Assembly: GCF_002155905.1 (NCBI RefSeq)
Contig: NZ_MUMF01000066.1
Span: 1-45,119 of the forward strand
DNA from: Streptomyces tricolor
GTDB lineage: Bacteria > Actinomycetota > Actinomycetes > Streptomycetales > Streptomycetaceae
Direction: 5' to 3'
DNA length: 45,119 bases
Shown here: positions 16,423-24,762 of the stretch, piece after piece
Layout: every line of letters starts with the position of its first letter
Numbering within the stretch: the first letter of the stretch is position 1
Notes under the pieces: generated by a model
Database searches by the model: none
Told to the model about the DNA's origin: nothing
What the model saw: only the letters and a program-made list of their open reading frames with translations
Made by a program: the position numbers and the translations under genes

Positions 16423-17244
16423 TCAGGCCCCGACGGGCATGCAGCTCAACGGAGTTGCCGCAACCAGCGCCGCGGAACCTGCCAGTGCCCAGGCGTAGAC
16501 GGCGGCCCCGGCGACGGAGGAGGCCACCCGCCATCGGGCGGGCGGTGCCAGGCGCGGCGGGTGTCCGTCTTCCAGCTGGGCGATGCGGGCGTCGAGCAGG
16601 TCGGGAGCTGCCATGGCGCTGGCCGGTACGGCGAGCGCCCAGCCGGGCACGGCGGACACCTTGAGCAGAGCACCGGCGACCGCAGGCGTACCGCAGTGGG
16701 CGACCGCCCGGCGATCGGCCGTGAGTTCTCGGTCGGCGGCGAAGGCTGCCCGCAGGTGACCCAGCAGGGGAAGGGCGAAGTGGTGCGCCGTCAGGAGGCC
16801 GGCGATCAACGCCCGGAGCGGGTCGCGACCGCGGACGTGAGCGGCCTCATGGGCGAGCACCGCGTGTAGTTCGCGCTCGGTGACGGTCGTCGTCAGACCG
16901 CTGCTGACCGCCACCCGGGGGCGGAGCAGGCCGTATGTGAACGCGAAGGGCGCCTTGGAGTCGACCACAGTGACACGGCCTGCCAAGCTCGCGCGTGCGG
17001 CCGCGTCACTCACCCTGGCCGCGCTCACTGTGGTGCTGTCGCCGCGAGCGAGCACCTCCTGGCTCACGGCGCGCGTCGCCCGCAGCCCTTTCCAGAGACC
17101 GACGGCCGACCGCGCGCCACCCGCGACCGAAAGAGCCAACAGCACGGTTCCTGCCCAGGCGGTACCGGCCAGCAGGACGCTCGTGCCACGATGCCCCACC
17201 TGCCACGCGAGCGCCAGGGTCAGACAGCACGCGACATAGACCAC
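16423..17244 (-). CDS. M56 family metallopeptidase (BlaR1/MecR1-like), N-terminus doubtful
   Basis: From GTG 17244, 273 residues: two membrane segments near the start, a cytosolic/peptidase part with AHEAAHVRGRDP (HExxH, about 132-136) and a final segment near the C-terminus (VAGAAVYAWALAGSAALVAA). It is the membrane protease partner of the BlaI repressor upstream; such proteases cleave BlaI on a signal. There is no BlaR1-type penicillin sensor domain. The expected translationally coupled start is GTG 17324, overlapping the BlaI stop, but that frame terminates after about 35 codons; a one-base deletion between them would explain the missing first membrane segment. Confidence 0.7.
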   Translation of the reverse strand: MVYVACCLTLALAWQVGHRGTSVLLAGTAWAGTVLLALSVAGGARSAVGLWKGLRATRAVSQEVLARGDSTTVSAARVSDAAARASLAGRVTVVDSKAPFAFTYGLLRPRVAVSSGLTTTVTERELHAVLAHEAAHVRGRDPLRALIAGLLTAHHFALPLLGHLRAAFAADRELTADRRAVAHCGTPAVAGALLKVSAVPGWALAVPASAMAAPDLLDARIAQLEDGHPPRLAPPARWRVASSVAGAAVYAWALAGSAALVAATPLSCMPVGA

Positions 17245-17320
17245 CGCGGCACGGATAGCCGCGGTACGGCGACCAGTGTCCAGAAGGCGCGGTTCCCGCG
17301 GTCGAGCACCGCGGCGCCGA

Positions 17321-17671
17321 TCACGGCGATTCCTCCAACAGGCGCCGCAGCCGGTCGCGGAGCCCCGGATCGAGGACCGCCTCGGCGGCGAAGTGCGTGA
17401 TCGCGGCGTCTCCATGGTTGCGCAATACCTCGCGTACGGCGAGTGCGGCCTCGTCCGGCACCGCGGGGGAGTACGCATAACTGCGCCCCTGAGTAGTGCG
17501 GTTGAGTACGTCCTTCTCCGCGAGCCGGCTCATCACCGTCATGACGGTCGTGTACGCGAGTGGCTGGGCGCGGCCCTTGTTCAGCCCGTCGAGCACTTCC
17601 CGAACGGTGACCGGGTGTTCCGCATTCCAGCAGACCCGCATGACCTCGCCCTCAAGTGCTCCAAGGACCAC
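17321..17671 (-). CDS. BlaI/MecI/CopY family transcriptional repressor (copy 1)
   Basis: 116 residues, winged helix: LGALEGEVMRVCWNAEHPVTVREVLDGL, then the recognition region AYTTVMTVMSRLAEKDVLNR and RSYAYSPAV, then a dimerisation helix. The family represses genes until cleaved by its M56 partner, here the next gene. GTG 17671 follows GGAAGGGTGG. Its own operator (TACTA-N8-TAGTA) lies 26 bases upstream, indicating autoregulation. Confidence 0.93.
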   Translation of the reverse strand: MVLGALEGEVMRVCWNAEHPVTVREVLDGLNKGRAQPLAYTTVMTVMSRLAEKDVLNRTTQGRSYAYSPAVPDEAALAVREVLRNHGDAAITHFAAEAVLDPGLRDRLRRLLEESP

Positions 17672-17696
17672 CGCGCCACCCTTCCAGGACCGTTCC

Positions 17697-17714
17697 TACT
17701 ATGCGAGCGTAGTA
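17697..17714. promoter_or_regulatory. BlaI-type operator, blaI autoregulation
   Basis: TACTATGCGAGCGTAGTA: TACTA-N8-TAGTA, 26 bases before the BlaI start. Same spacing and inner bases as the pair at 16379-16416. Confidence 0.78.
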
Positions 17715-17793
17715 CGCCTGGGGTTTGAGCAGGGGCCCGGCAGCCCGCTGCGGTAGCGGAAGCGGTTCCCGGGACCGCAGCGGACTCAGTCCG

Positions 17794-19327
17794 TCACACG
17801 CCAGACGTGACCTTCACGGGCTCGGTGCCGGCCGCGCTGTGCCGTGTCGCCCAGTTCTCCATGGCCATACGGCAGGCGTGGTCGAGGTGGTGTACTCCGG
17901 ACAGGTCGACCTCGACGGGGCGGTTCTGCGGCAGCGCCTCCAGGCTGTCGAGGATCTTCGGCAGTCGCAGGAAGGTGGCGTTCCCGATCAGGTGCGCCTG
18001 GATGGGGCCGGCGCCCTTGTCGACGATCTCCAGCCGGACGTGGGAGGCATCCCACGCCGTCTTGACCACGGCGAGCGCGAGGCCGATGAGCACGCCCTCG
18101 AACATGCTCACTGCGACGATCGACACCGCGGTGACGACGAGGATCACGACCTCGCCGCGGTGTTCCCGCCACAGCTCCTTCATCTCCTTGACGGGGATCA
18201 GCTTGAAGCCCGAGTAGACGAGGACGCCCGCGAGGGCGGGGATCGGGATGACTCCCAGCGCGGCCGGGAAGAGCGCCGCGAACAGCAGCAGCCACACGCC
18301 GTGCAGGACCCGGGACGCCTTGGTGCGGGCGCCCGCCTGAACGTTCGCCGCACTGCGCACGATGACGGCGGTCATCGGCAGCGCGCCAAGCAGCCCGCAC
18401 ACGGTGTTGCCCGCGCCCTGCGCCATCAGCTCCTTGTCGTACTGGGTACGCGGCCCGTCGTGCAGCCGGTCCACCGCGGCGGCGCTGAACAGGCTCTCGG
18501 CTGAGGCGATCAGCGTGAAGGCGAGGACTGTACCGAGGAGACCGACGTCCATCAGACGTCCGAAGGCGTCGGGCGTCGGAGGCTGGATGGCGCCCAGCAG
18601 ACCCCGCACCTCCACCTTGGCCACCGGCAGGGAGAGGAACACCGAGGGCGGCCGTCGCGAGTCCGACGGCGGCGAGGGGTCCCGGGACGACCTGAACCAC
18701 CTTCGGCAGCTTCTTCCACAGCACGAGTACGGCGATGGTGCCCACACCCAGGCCGAGAGCGGCTCGCGCGCCGGGCGACTGCGCGGCATCGGCGAGCATC
18801 CCCGGCAGCCCGGCGATCTTGGCCAGCCCCTCGGCGGGAGCCTTGATCCCCGCCATGGAGTACAGCTGGCCCGCGATCAGCACCAGGCCGATTCCGGCCA
18901 GCATGCCCTCGACGACCGCCACCGAGATCGCCCGGAAGTAACGCCCGAACTTCAGGGCCCCCATGAGGAGTTGAAGCAGGCCCGTGGCGAGCACGATGGC
19001 ACCGAGGGCCGGGAGACCGAATTCCCTGACGGCTTCGAAGACCAGCACGGTCAGCCCCGCGGCGGGACCGCTGACCTGGAGGCTGCTGCCGGGCAGCAGG
19101 CCGGCGACAAGGCCGCCCACGATGCCGGTGACGAGCCCGAGCTCTGCCGGCACGCCGGACGCGACGGCGACGCCCACGCACAGCGGCAGGGCGACGAGGA
19201 AGACGACGAGTGAGGCGGCGAAGTCCTGCCGCAGAGTGGATCCGGAGCCTGCGGCCTTCGTGCGACGCCGCTGCCCGCTCTGCTTGTGGGGCGACGCCTG
19301 ACCGGCGGCCCTCCTGTGCGCGCTCAC
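17794..19327 (-). pseudogene. SulP family anion/bicarbonate transporter, frameshifted
   Basis: The N-terminal half is read from ATG 19327 (DFAASLVVFLVALPLCVGVA, GLVAGLLPGSSLQVSGPAAGLT, typical of SulP). From about 18640 the sequence continues in another frame (FLSLPVAKVEVRGLL, then SAESLFSAAAVDRLHDG, GNTVCGLLGALPMTAVIVRS) through the remaining membrane segments to a STAS domain (VEVDLSGVHHLDHA) and the stop at 17794. The shift near 18630-18650 corresponds to one extra or two missing bases; otherwise the gene is intact at about 510 codons. It overlaps the carbonic anhydrase stop (ATGA), the familiar pair for bicarbonate uptake. Either a recent inactivation or a sequencing error. Confidence 0.82.
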
Positions 19328-19920
19328 AGCGCGACGAAGGTGTCGGCGTGCGGCTCGTGAGCCAGCACGGTGCCGGTGTGGATCTCGTAGAACCAGGCGT
19401 GCAGGCGCAGTTCACCCGCGTCGAGCCGCCGCGCGACGCACGGATACGAGCGCAGCCTGAGGATCTGCGCAAGAACGTGCGACTGCACTGCATCGGCGAC
19501 CGCGGGGTCGTCCTGGCTCTTCGTGCCGTCCTGCCGGGGCGCGGTGTGCGCGAGCCAGTCGCGGACGGCGGGGACGGCGTTCAGGTCGTCGCCGCGCACG
19601 AGGGCGCCGACGGCACCGCAGTGGGAGTGGCCGCAGACGACCACATCGGTGACTCCGAGCACTTCCACGGCGTACTCGATGGTGGCGGCCTCACCGGACG
19701 GCTGGCCCGACCCGTACGGAGGGACGATGTTGCCGGCGGTGCGCAGCTCGAAAAGCTCGCCCGGGCGGGCCCCGGTGATCAGGGACGGTATGACCCGGGA
19801 GTCGGAGCAGGTGATGAACAGGGCCTGGGGGGCCTGGCCTTCGGCAAGGCGGGCGAACTCCTCGGGACGGGCCGCGGTCTGGTGCCGGAATGTGCGGGCG
19901 TAGTCGATGAGGGGTTGCAT
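19324..19920 (-). CDS. Beta-class carbonic anhydrase
   Basis: 198 residues. Zinc ligands Cys38 (in CSDSRV, with the Asp40/Arg42 dyad), His98 and Cys101 (in CGHSHCGAVG) are all present. It interconverts CO2 and bicarbonate in the cytosol. ATG 19920 follows AGGAGG at good spacing; an ATG 15 codons upstream lacks a site. Four-base overlap with the SulP gene indicates coupled translation and a joint role in bicarbonate supply. The 19921-20108 stretch before it shows several GC-rich inverted repeats but no clear operator. Confidence 0.95.
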   Translation of the reverse strand: MQPLIDYARTFRHQTAARPEEFARLAEGQAPQALFITCSDSRVIPSLITGARPGELFELRTAGNIVPPYGSGQPSGEAATIEYAVEVLGVTDVVVCGHSHCGAVGALVRGDDLNAVPAVRDWLAHTAPRQDGTKSQDDPAVADAVQSHVLAQILRLRSYPCVARRLDAGELRLHAWFYEIHTGTVLAHEPHADTFVAL

Positions 19921-20108
19921 GTGAGATGCCTCCTGGGCGCGCCAAGGCGCGTCTGGGCGCACCACAAGGGTGCGTCGGTTGTCAGGGGTGGAATGTCACT
20001 GCGGCGGGCAGGAGATAGCGCCCGAGCGCTGGGTGAGCGCGCGAGGTGTGGGGCGGCGGGAATCTGGCCCCGGCCGCCCGGAATGGCGCTTGCCGCCCGT
20101 GGGTCGGA

Positions 20109-20477
20109 TCAGCAGCGGAAGACCTGGAGTGCCGCCTGTGAGAGGTCCGTGACCGGTCTTGACGGGCGGAGCGTGTCTCTGGCCGCCGAGATTGTCGGCG
20201 ATGCCACAACCGCGTCGGCGTCCATGACCTGGCTGCTGCTGTACGAAGGGCCGTCCGGGGCGTACTCGCCGGCACGCTGACGGTCGCGGGTCAGGCGGTG
20301 CTCGGACATCTCCTCGGAGCCGTGCGCGTCGCCGCAGACCGCGGCTTCGCCTTGAGACGTCGTCGTCTCCTGCGCGTGGGCGACCGCCATGGGCGCCGTG
20401 TGCGTGAAGAGCTGAAGCGCCAGCAACGCGGCGGCGAGGGCTGCGAACACGGCCCAGACCCGCTTGCCTCGTGACAC
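20109..20477 (-). CDS. Small single-span membrane protein ending ALQVFRC
   Basis: 122 residues from GTG 20477, which follows AGGAG. Membrane segment about 7-24 (VWAVFAALAAALLALQLF), then an extracytoplasmic tail with His, Met, two Cys and acidic residues (THTAPMAVAHAQE, VCGDAHGSEEM) and the C-terminus ALQVFRC. I recognise no named family, but the layout (short basic start, one membrane span, hydrophilic tail, aromatic/aliphatic end with R plus I/C/T) is that of the six-member set described in the findings. A near-perfect CTAAGT-N3-TTAGTA copy lies 69 bases upstream. Confidence 0.7.
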   Translation of the reverse strand: MSRGKRVWAVFAALAAALLALQLFTHTAPMAVAHAQETTTSQGEAAVCGDAHGSEEMSEHRLTRDRQRAGEYAPDGPSYSSSQVMDADAVVASPTISAARDTLRPSRPVTDLSQAALQVFRC

Positions 20478-20545
20478 GGCGTTCAGCTCCTGGTCGTACG
20501 TCGTTCTGTGCAGCGAGGGGCTGCGCCGCGAAGACAAGTGCTCCG

Positions 20546-20560
20546 CTAAGTTCATTAGTA
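20546..20560. promoter_or_regulatory. CTAAGT-N3-TTAGTA operator candidate
   Basis: CTAAGTTCATTAGTA, a perfect match to the 15-mer, 69 bases upstream of the GTG at 20477. Confidence 0.65.
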
Positions 20561-20588
20561 CATTAACCGTACGCGGTGCGCCGTATGG

Positions 20589-20846
20589 TTACCGTGAGGT
20601 TTCACCCTTGTGGGGGTCGCGTTCAGAGGTCGGCTCCGTCCGCTCTTCTCGTCTGCGCTGTCGCCGCTCCCTCCACGCCAGCTCTACCGTCAGGAACACC
20701 GCCAGGGCGACGACCAGCACCATTGCGATGATGCCGGCGGCGGAGGCCCATGAGACGAGACCGCTCTGGTCCTCCTTCGTGTCTGATGCGACTTGGATGG
20801 CGCTGATGATGCTGTGCGGGGCGTAGGCGCCGCTGTGTCCGGTCAT
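20589..20846 (-). CDS. Small single-span membrane protein, unknown
   Basis: 85 residues from ATG 20846 behind a strong GGAGGGGG site. A short N-terminus (MTGHSGAYAPHSIISAIQV), one membrane segment (about 32-54, WASAAGIIAMVLVVALAVFLTV) and a highly charged Arg/Glu tail (ERRQRRREERTEP). No known domain. Preceded at 58 bases by a perfect CTAAGT-N3-TTAGTA motif, and followed by the similarly marked gene at 20109-20477. Confidence 0.7.
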   Translation of the reverse strand: MTGHSGAYAPHSIISAIQVASDTKEDQSGLVSWASAAGIIAMVLVVALAVFLTVELAWRERRQRRREERTEPTSERDPHKGETSR

Positions 20847-20903
20847 ATCCCCCTCCGGTTCGCACCCGTGTGGGGGCGCGGCGCCCACGTTACCCGACTG
20901 AAG

Positions 20904-20918
20904 CTAAGTGGCTTAGTA
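20904..20918. promoter_or_regulatory. CTAAGT-N3-TTAGTA operator candidate
   Basis: CTAAGTGGCTTAGTA, a perfect match to the 15-mer, 58 bases upstream of the ATG at 20846 and downstream of the 20945 gene's stop. Confidence 0.65.
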
Positions 20919-20944
20919 GGTGGTTGATTGTGCCGCCCTCGGCC

Positions 20945-21682
20945 TCAGTGGCTGTGGCCGTCCTCCGCGTGACCGGATTCCGCCTCGGTAGAGGCGGCCG
21001 TCTCCGGTGCCGCGGGTTCGGAGGAGGGCGCGGAGGACTCCTGCCCGGCTTCGTGCTCGTCCGGTTCCTCTTCCGTACCTTCGCCGTGGCTGTGCCCGCT
21101 CTCGCCGGAGGCTTCGCCGAGCCCTTCGGCGATGGTGCGCAGGCCGAAGAAGCTGACGGTGGCGGTGAGGAGGACGGCGAGCCCCAGAGGGCCGAAGATG
21201 CGGCGCCAGGACGACTCGGGGTCCTTCAGTACGAAGGCGATGAACGAGACCGTGATCCCCAGAGGGACGAGCACGGCACCGCGGGCGGGGAAGTCCTCGA
21301 AGTGCTGCAGCCCGCCGCTGAGCATGCCTATGCCGAACGAGAGCAGCAGCGAGGCCGCGATGATGAGGATCGCGCGCGGCAGCGCCGGCCGGTTGGCGGC
21401 GAGCAGGAACTCGTTGACCAGCGTCGCCACCAGGAACACCAGGACGCCGATGACGGCGATCTTCGTGTACCGGGCCGGATCCAGCGGGTGGTGGACCACG
21501 GCGCCGCTGATGAGGCCCGCCCCGACGAAGTACAACACGTATCCGATGTAGCGGCCCGCGAGCGGTGCAGGCTTGCGGGCGCGGCGGCGGCGCCCCCGAC
21601 GGGCGGCGGCTCTGCCGCCACCAGGGGGCGGCTGAGGCGCGGAGGGTGCGGGGTGTGCGGGGCGTTCGGTGACAAGGGACAA
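20945..21682 (-). CDS. Polytopic membrane protein with His/Glu-rich tail (module copy 1)
   Basis: 245 residues. Basic N-terminus, about five hydrophobic segments (GYVLYFVGAGLISGAVVH, then LVFLVATLVNEFLLAA, AILIIAASLLLSFGIGML and others) and a long acidic tail rich in His/Glu/Ser ending HAEDGHSH. It is clearly homologous to the protein at 35365-36048, with conserved GAVVHxPxDP, LVNEF and GGxQHFExFP. Start TTG 21682 with AAAGG upstream; no better start. It lies downstream of the small protein at 21913-22323, in the same order as module copy 2. Function unknown; His tail and context suggest metal binding. Confidence 0.78.
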   Translation of the reverse strand: MSLVTERPAHPAPSAPQPPPGGGRAAARRGRRRRARKPAPLAGRYIGYVLYFVGAGLISGAVVHHPLDPARYTKIAVIGVLVFLVATLVNEFLLAANRPALPRAILIIAASLLLSFGIGMLSGGLQHFEDFPARGAVLVPLGITVSFIAFVLKDPESSWRRIFGPLGLAVLLTATVSFFGLRTIAEGLGEASGESGHSHGEGTEEEPDEHEAGQESSAPSSEPAAPETAASTEAESGHAEDGHSH

Positions 21683-21912
21683 GACAGGGGCCTTTCGGCG
21701 GCTCGGAGGATAGGGGAACGGGCAAGACGGCTGGTGGGGCAGGGCGCGGGTGAGGAACCCGGTGCTCGGCTGAAGGCGAAGGTGTGATGCTCACTGCCCG
21801 GCTGGGCAGGGCGTGCGAAGCCCGTCGCGGAGCTGGCGCAGGCGTATGCCTGGGCGCAGGTGGGCAGCACCCCACCCGGCAGGGGGGAGGGCTCCTGCCC
21901 GCCTAGGTCCGT

Positions 21913-22323
21913 CTAAATACGCAATACGGTTGTCGCGCCCGGAGGCCTGGTGTCCGGGGCGGCGATGTCGGCACGGATGCCGGAGTGCGGCGACACGTGG
22001 CAGTGGTCGACCGCTGGTGAAGTACCGGGGGATGGTACGGGGAGCGCGTCGTCCGGTTGGCCGGGTGCGCAGTTGTTGTGCGCGGACTCCTCGGACTCGC
22101 CGTCCTTGTGCTGGCGCTGATCGTGATCGGCGGAGGACTCCGTGTCATGGACGAGAAGCGATGCGGAAACGCCTGCCTCAAGGTGTCCGGCGGCACTCTC
22201 GCCCTGCAGTCCGTGTGCGAGCAGCAGGCTGAACAGCAGCATCGCGAGCCACGCGAGACGGGTCAGCTGCGGAGCCCGCGTGCGGGCTCGCGGCAGGGCT
22301 GTGGCCGTCTGGTCCGTGAGCAC
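21913..22323 (-). CDS. Small secreted/membrane protein ending TTVLRI (module copy 1)
   Basis: 136 residues from GTG 22323. A basic/Thr N-terminus, one membrane segment (about 22-40, RLAWLAMLLFSLLLAHGL), and a His/Asp/Glu-rich extracytoplasmic region with two Cys (AHNNCAPG, VDHCHVSPHSG) ending GATTVLRI. DUF6153-like by layout. It heads the pair with the polytopic protein at 20945-21682 (230 bases apart, same strand); the same pair recurs at 34841-36048. Confidence 0.68.
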   Translation of the reverse strand: MLTDQTATALPRARTRAPQLTRLAWLAMLLFSLLLAHGLQGESAAGHLEAGVSASLLVHDTESSADHDQRQHKDGESEESAHNNCAPGQPDDALPVPSPGTSPAVDHCHVSPHSGIRADIAAPDTRPPGATTVLRI

Positions 22324-22446
22324 GGCGTGATCATAGCGAGTCCGAACGGTGCTGTGTCACCGACTTCAGTGCCAGCCACTCGCCCTGGCTCCCACTTTCG
22401 GAATTCCCGCATCGGCGGTCCTGGAGTCATACATCGCGCCACTAGA

Positions 22447-22480
22447 GAGACACTCTGGATTGACAGAGACAGAGTGTCTC
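22447..22480. promoter_or_regulatory. TetR-type operator over a TTGACA promoter
   Basis: Perfect 11-bp inverted repeat GAGACACTCTG ... CAGAGTGTCTC with a 12-base spacer. TTGACA (22460-22465) and a TAAAG -10 region (22484 on) make a standard promoter for the methyltransferase operon. The right arm and promoter also occur at the TetR gene (33507-33542). Confidence 0.75.
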
Positions 22481-22552
22481 GATAAAGCTGGTTGGTGTAC
22501 ATGAGGCCCGGACGGCGATCCGGACCGCCCGACGCAACGGAAGGACACCGGC

Positions 22553-23185
22553 ATGGGCGGCTCACCCCGCTACCCCCACCACCTCGGCTCCGGCTCCGAG
22601 GAGCGGCCGGAGCCCGACGACCTGTACGCCAGCCCACCGCCCTGGGACATCGGCCGGCCGCAGCCGGCGTTCCTGGCTCTCGCCGAGGCGGGTGCCATCC
22701 GGGGCCGGGTGCTGGACGTCGGCTGCGGGACCGGCGAGCACGCGCTCATGTGTGCCGGGCTCGGCCTGGACGCCACAGGCGTCGACCTCGCCTCCCGGGC
22801 TCTGCGCGCCGCCGAGGAGAAGGCGCATGAGCGGGGCCGCACGGCGCGGTTCCTCTACGGGGACGCCTTGAAGCTGGCCGACCTGCGCGAAACCTTCGAC
22901 ACTGTGCTCGACTGCGGGCTCTTCCACATCTTCGACGGCGACGACCGCGCCGCCTACGTCGACAGCCTGCGCGCCGTGATCCGCCCGGGCGGCCGGTACT
23001 TCATGCTGTGCTTCAGCGACCGGCAGGCCGGCGAGTGGGGACGAGTGCACAAGCTCACGCGGGCCGAGATCGAGGCCGCCTTCGCCGAAGGATGGCTGAT
23101 CGACTCCATCGAACCCGGCACGATCGACATCACCACGGACCCGGACGGTATTCGGGCCTGGCTCGTCGCCCTCACCAGGATCTGA
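22553..23185 (+). CDS. Class I SAM-dependent methyltransferase (operon head)
   Basis: 210 residues. PPPWDIGRPQPAF precedes motif I VLDVGCGTGEHAL (about 53-65), then ATGVDLA (post-I), DTVLDCGLFHIFD and VIRPGGRYFMLCFSD. The pattern resembles TPMT-like small-molecule methyltransferases (the PWDIG element). Substrate unknown. ATG 22553 after AAGGA. First gene of a three-gene run with the DUF2218 protein and hydrolase, behind the TetR-type operator. Confidence 0.9.
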   Translation: MGGSPRYPHHLGSGSEERPEPDDLYASPPPWDIGRPQPAFLALAEAGAIRGRVLDVGCGTGEHALMCAGLGLDATGVDLASRALRAAEEKAHERGRTARFLYGDALKLADLRETFDTVLDCGLFHIFDGDDRAAYVDSLRAVIRPGGRYFMLCFSDRQAGEWGRVHKLTRAEIEAAFAEGWLIDSIEPGTIDITTDPDGIRAWLVALTRI

Positions 23186-23213
23186 ACCTGTGAGCGGTCC
23201 GGAGAGGAACGCC

Positions 23214-23843
23214 ATGCTGACCGCGGAAGCCAGCGTCGAGACCGAACGCGCAAGCCGCTACCTCGACCAACTCTGCCGACATGCCCAGCAGATGGAACGC
23301 CACCCCCACTATCGGCAGGGCGCGCGCGGCGGCGGTGGCACGCACAAGCCCCCTGAGGTGCATCACGTCGAATGGTCCGACACTAACGGGACCGTCCTCC
23401 TCAGCCTGGGCCAGTGGACCTTGCGGGCCACCCCGGACGCCCTCGTGCTGCACATCGAGGCCGCCACCGAGGAGGACCTGCAGCGGATGCGGGATCTCAT
23501 CGCCGCACGCGTCGAGAAGATCGGCAGGCGTAACCACCTGACGGTGGCCTGGCAACAGATCGAAGCGCCCAGCACTCTCCCCGGCGTGGGCGACCAGGCG
23601 GACGCCCCGCATCAGAAGGAGCTCAGTCACGCAGGCGGCATGACCCGCCGCTGGACCGTCAGGGCGGTTGTTGGAGCCGTGGCGCTGCTGGTCGTCGCGC
23701 ACCTGGTGTTGGGCGGCTCCGTGCTGGCGGCTTCGCAATGGCTGGGCTGGGGCGCCGGTGCCGTCGTCGTGGCGGTCGTCGTTGCGAAGGTCATCGGGAT
23801 GGGCGGCTTCGTCGCGCACCATCGCCGCAGGCGTAGCCGGTGA
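23214..23843 (+). CDS. DUF2218 domain protein with C-terminal membrane segments
   Basis: 209 residues. The first about 115 form a DUF2218 domain (EASVETERASRYLDQLCRHAQQM, GQWTLRATPDALVLHIEA, IAARVEKIGRR), known from small metal-associated proteins; then two hydrophobic segments (about 135-160 and 165-190) and a basic end. ATG 23214 has GGAGAGG; GTG 23190 lies nearer the previous gene but has no site. 28 bases after the methyltransferase stop, so cotranscribed. Confidence 0.82.
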   Translation: MLTAEASVETERASRYLDQLCRHAQQMERHPHYRQGARGGGGTHKPPEVHHVEWSDTNGTVLLSLGQWTLRATPDALVLHIEAATEEDLQRMRDLIAARVEKIGRRNHLTVAWQQIEAPSTLPGVGDQADAPHQKELSHAGGMTRRWTVRAVVGAVALLVVAHLVLGGSVLAASQWLGWGAGAVVVAVVVAKVIGMGGFVAHHRRRRSR

Positions 23844-23898
23844 CGTGGACGCGGGCCATCGCCTGCTCGCGGAAACGAGAAACGGAAGCGAGGCACCT

Positions 23899-24732
23899 AT
23901 GAGCACCCTCGACGTTCCCGGTGCACAGCTCTACTACGAGACCCGTGGCAGTGGCCCGCTCATGCTCATGATCCCGGGCGCCAACGGCGACGCCGACGCC
24001 TTCGGAGCGGTGGCGGACCACCTGGCGGCGCACCACACCGTCGTCACCTACGACCGGCGCGGCTTTTCCCGGAGCCGACTCGATGGTCCGCAGGACTACG
24101 ACCGCCGCCTCGAGACCGACGCCGACGATGCCCGGCGCTTGAGCGAGCACCTGAGCGATGAGCCCGCGACCGTCTTCGGCAGCAGCTCCGGAGGACTCGT
24201 CGCCCTGGAACTCCTCGCCCGGCACCCCTCCACGGTCCACACGCTTGTGCCGTACGAGCCACCGGCTGTGAAACTCCTGCCCGACGGCCAGAACTGGGTC
24301 GACTTCTTCACTGAGCTGTACGACCTCTACCGCCGATCCGGCATCCAGCCGGCACTTGAGAGGTTCCGTGAAGAAGCCTTCGCGGAGCCGGATCGGCAGG
24401 CCATGGCCGCGCTACGGGCGAAGGATCCCAAGAAGGGCAAGTACCTTCTTGCCAACGCCACCTATTGGTTCGAGCACGAGCTGCGCCAGTACCCAGCGGT
24501 TGAACTCGACGTCGATGTCCTCACTTCGCACGCCGATCGGGTCGTTCTCGCGGCGGGGCGGGAGTCACACGGCTATCCCGCTCATGACGCAACCGTCGCC
24601 CTGGGACTCAGGATCGGCCTGGACGTGATCGAGATGCCGGGCGGCCACCTCGGCCACGTGACCCACCCCGGCCGGTTCGCCGATGCGTTGGTGTCGGCTC
24701 TGAGGCTCGGCGGACACGGACCGAAGGCGTGA
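23899..24732 (+). CDS. Alpha/beta hydrolase
   Basis: 277 residues. Oxyanion motif MIPGANGDADAF, YDRRGFSRS, nucleophile elbow GSSSGG (about 93-98, Ser as nucleophile), and C-terminal acid/His region (AAGRESHGYPAHD; PGGHLGHVTHPGRFADAL). Typical soluble esterase/haloperoxidase-like fold; substrate unknown. ATG 23899, 55 bases after the DUF2218 gene, same transcript as the methyltransferase. Confidence 0.9.
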   Translation: MSTLDVPGAQLYYETRGSGPLMLMIPGANGDADAFGAVADHLAAHHTVVTYDRRGFSRSRLDGPQDYDRRLETDADDARRLSEHLSDEPATVFGSSSGGLVALELLARHPSTVHTLVPYEPPAVKLLPDGQNWVDFFTELYDLYRRSGIQPALERFREEAFAEPDRQAMAALRAKDPKKGKYLLANATYWFEHELRQYPAVELDVDVLTSHADRVVLAAGRESHGYPAHDATVALGLRIGLDVIEMPGGHLGHVTHPGRFADALVSALRLGGHGPKA

Positions 24733-24762
24733 CGTGCCGCACGGCATGCCCGGAGGCGTGGC

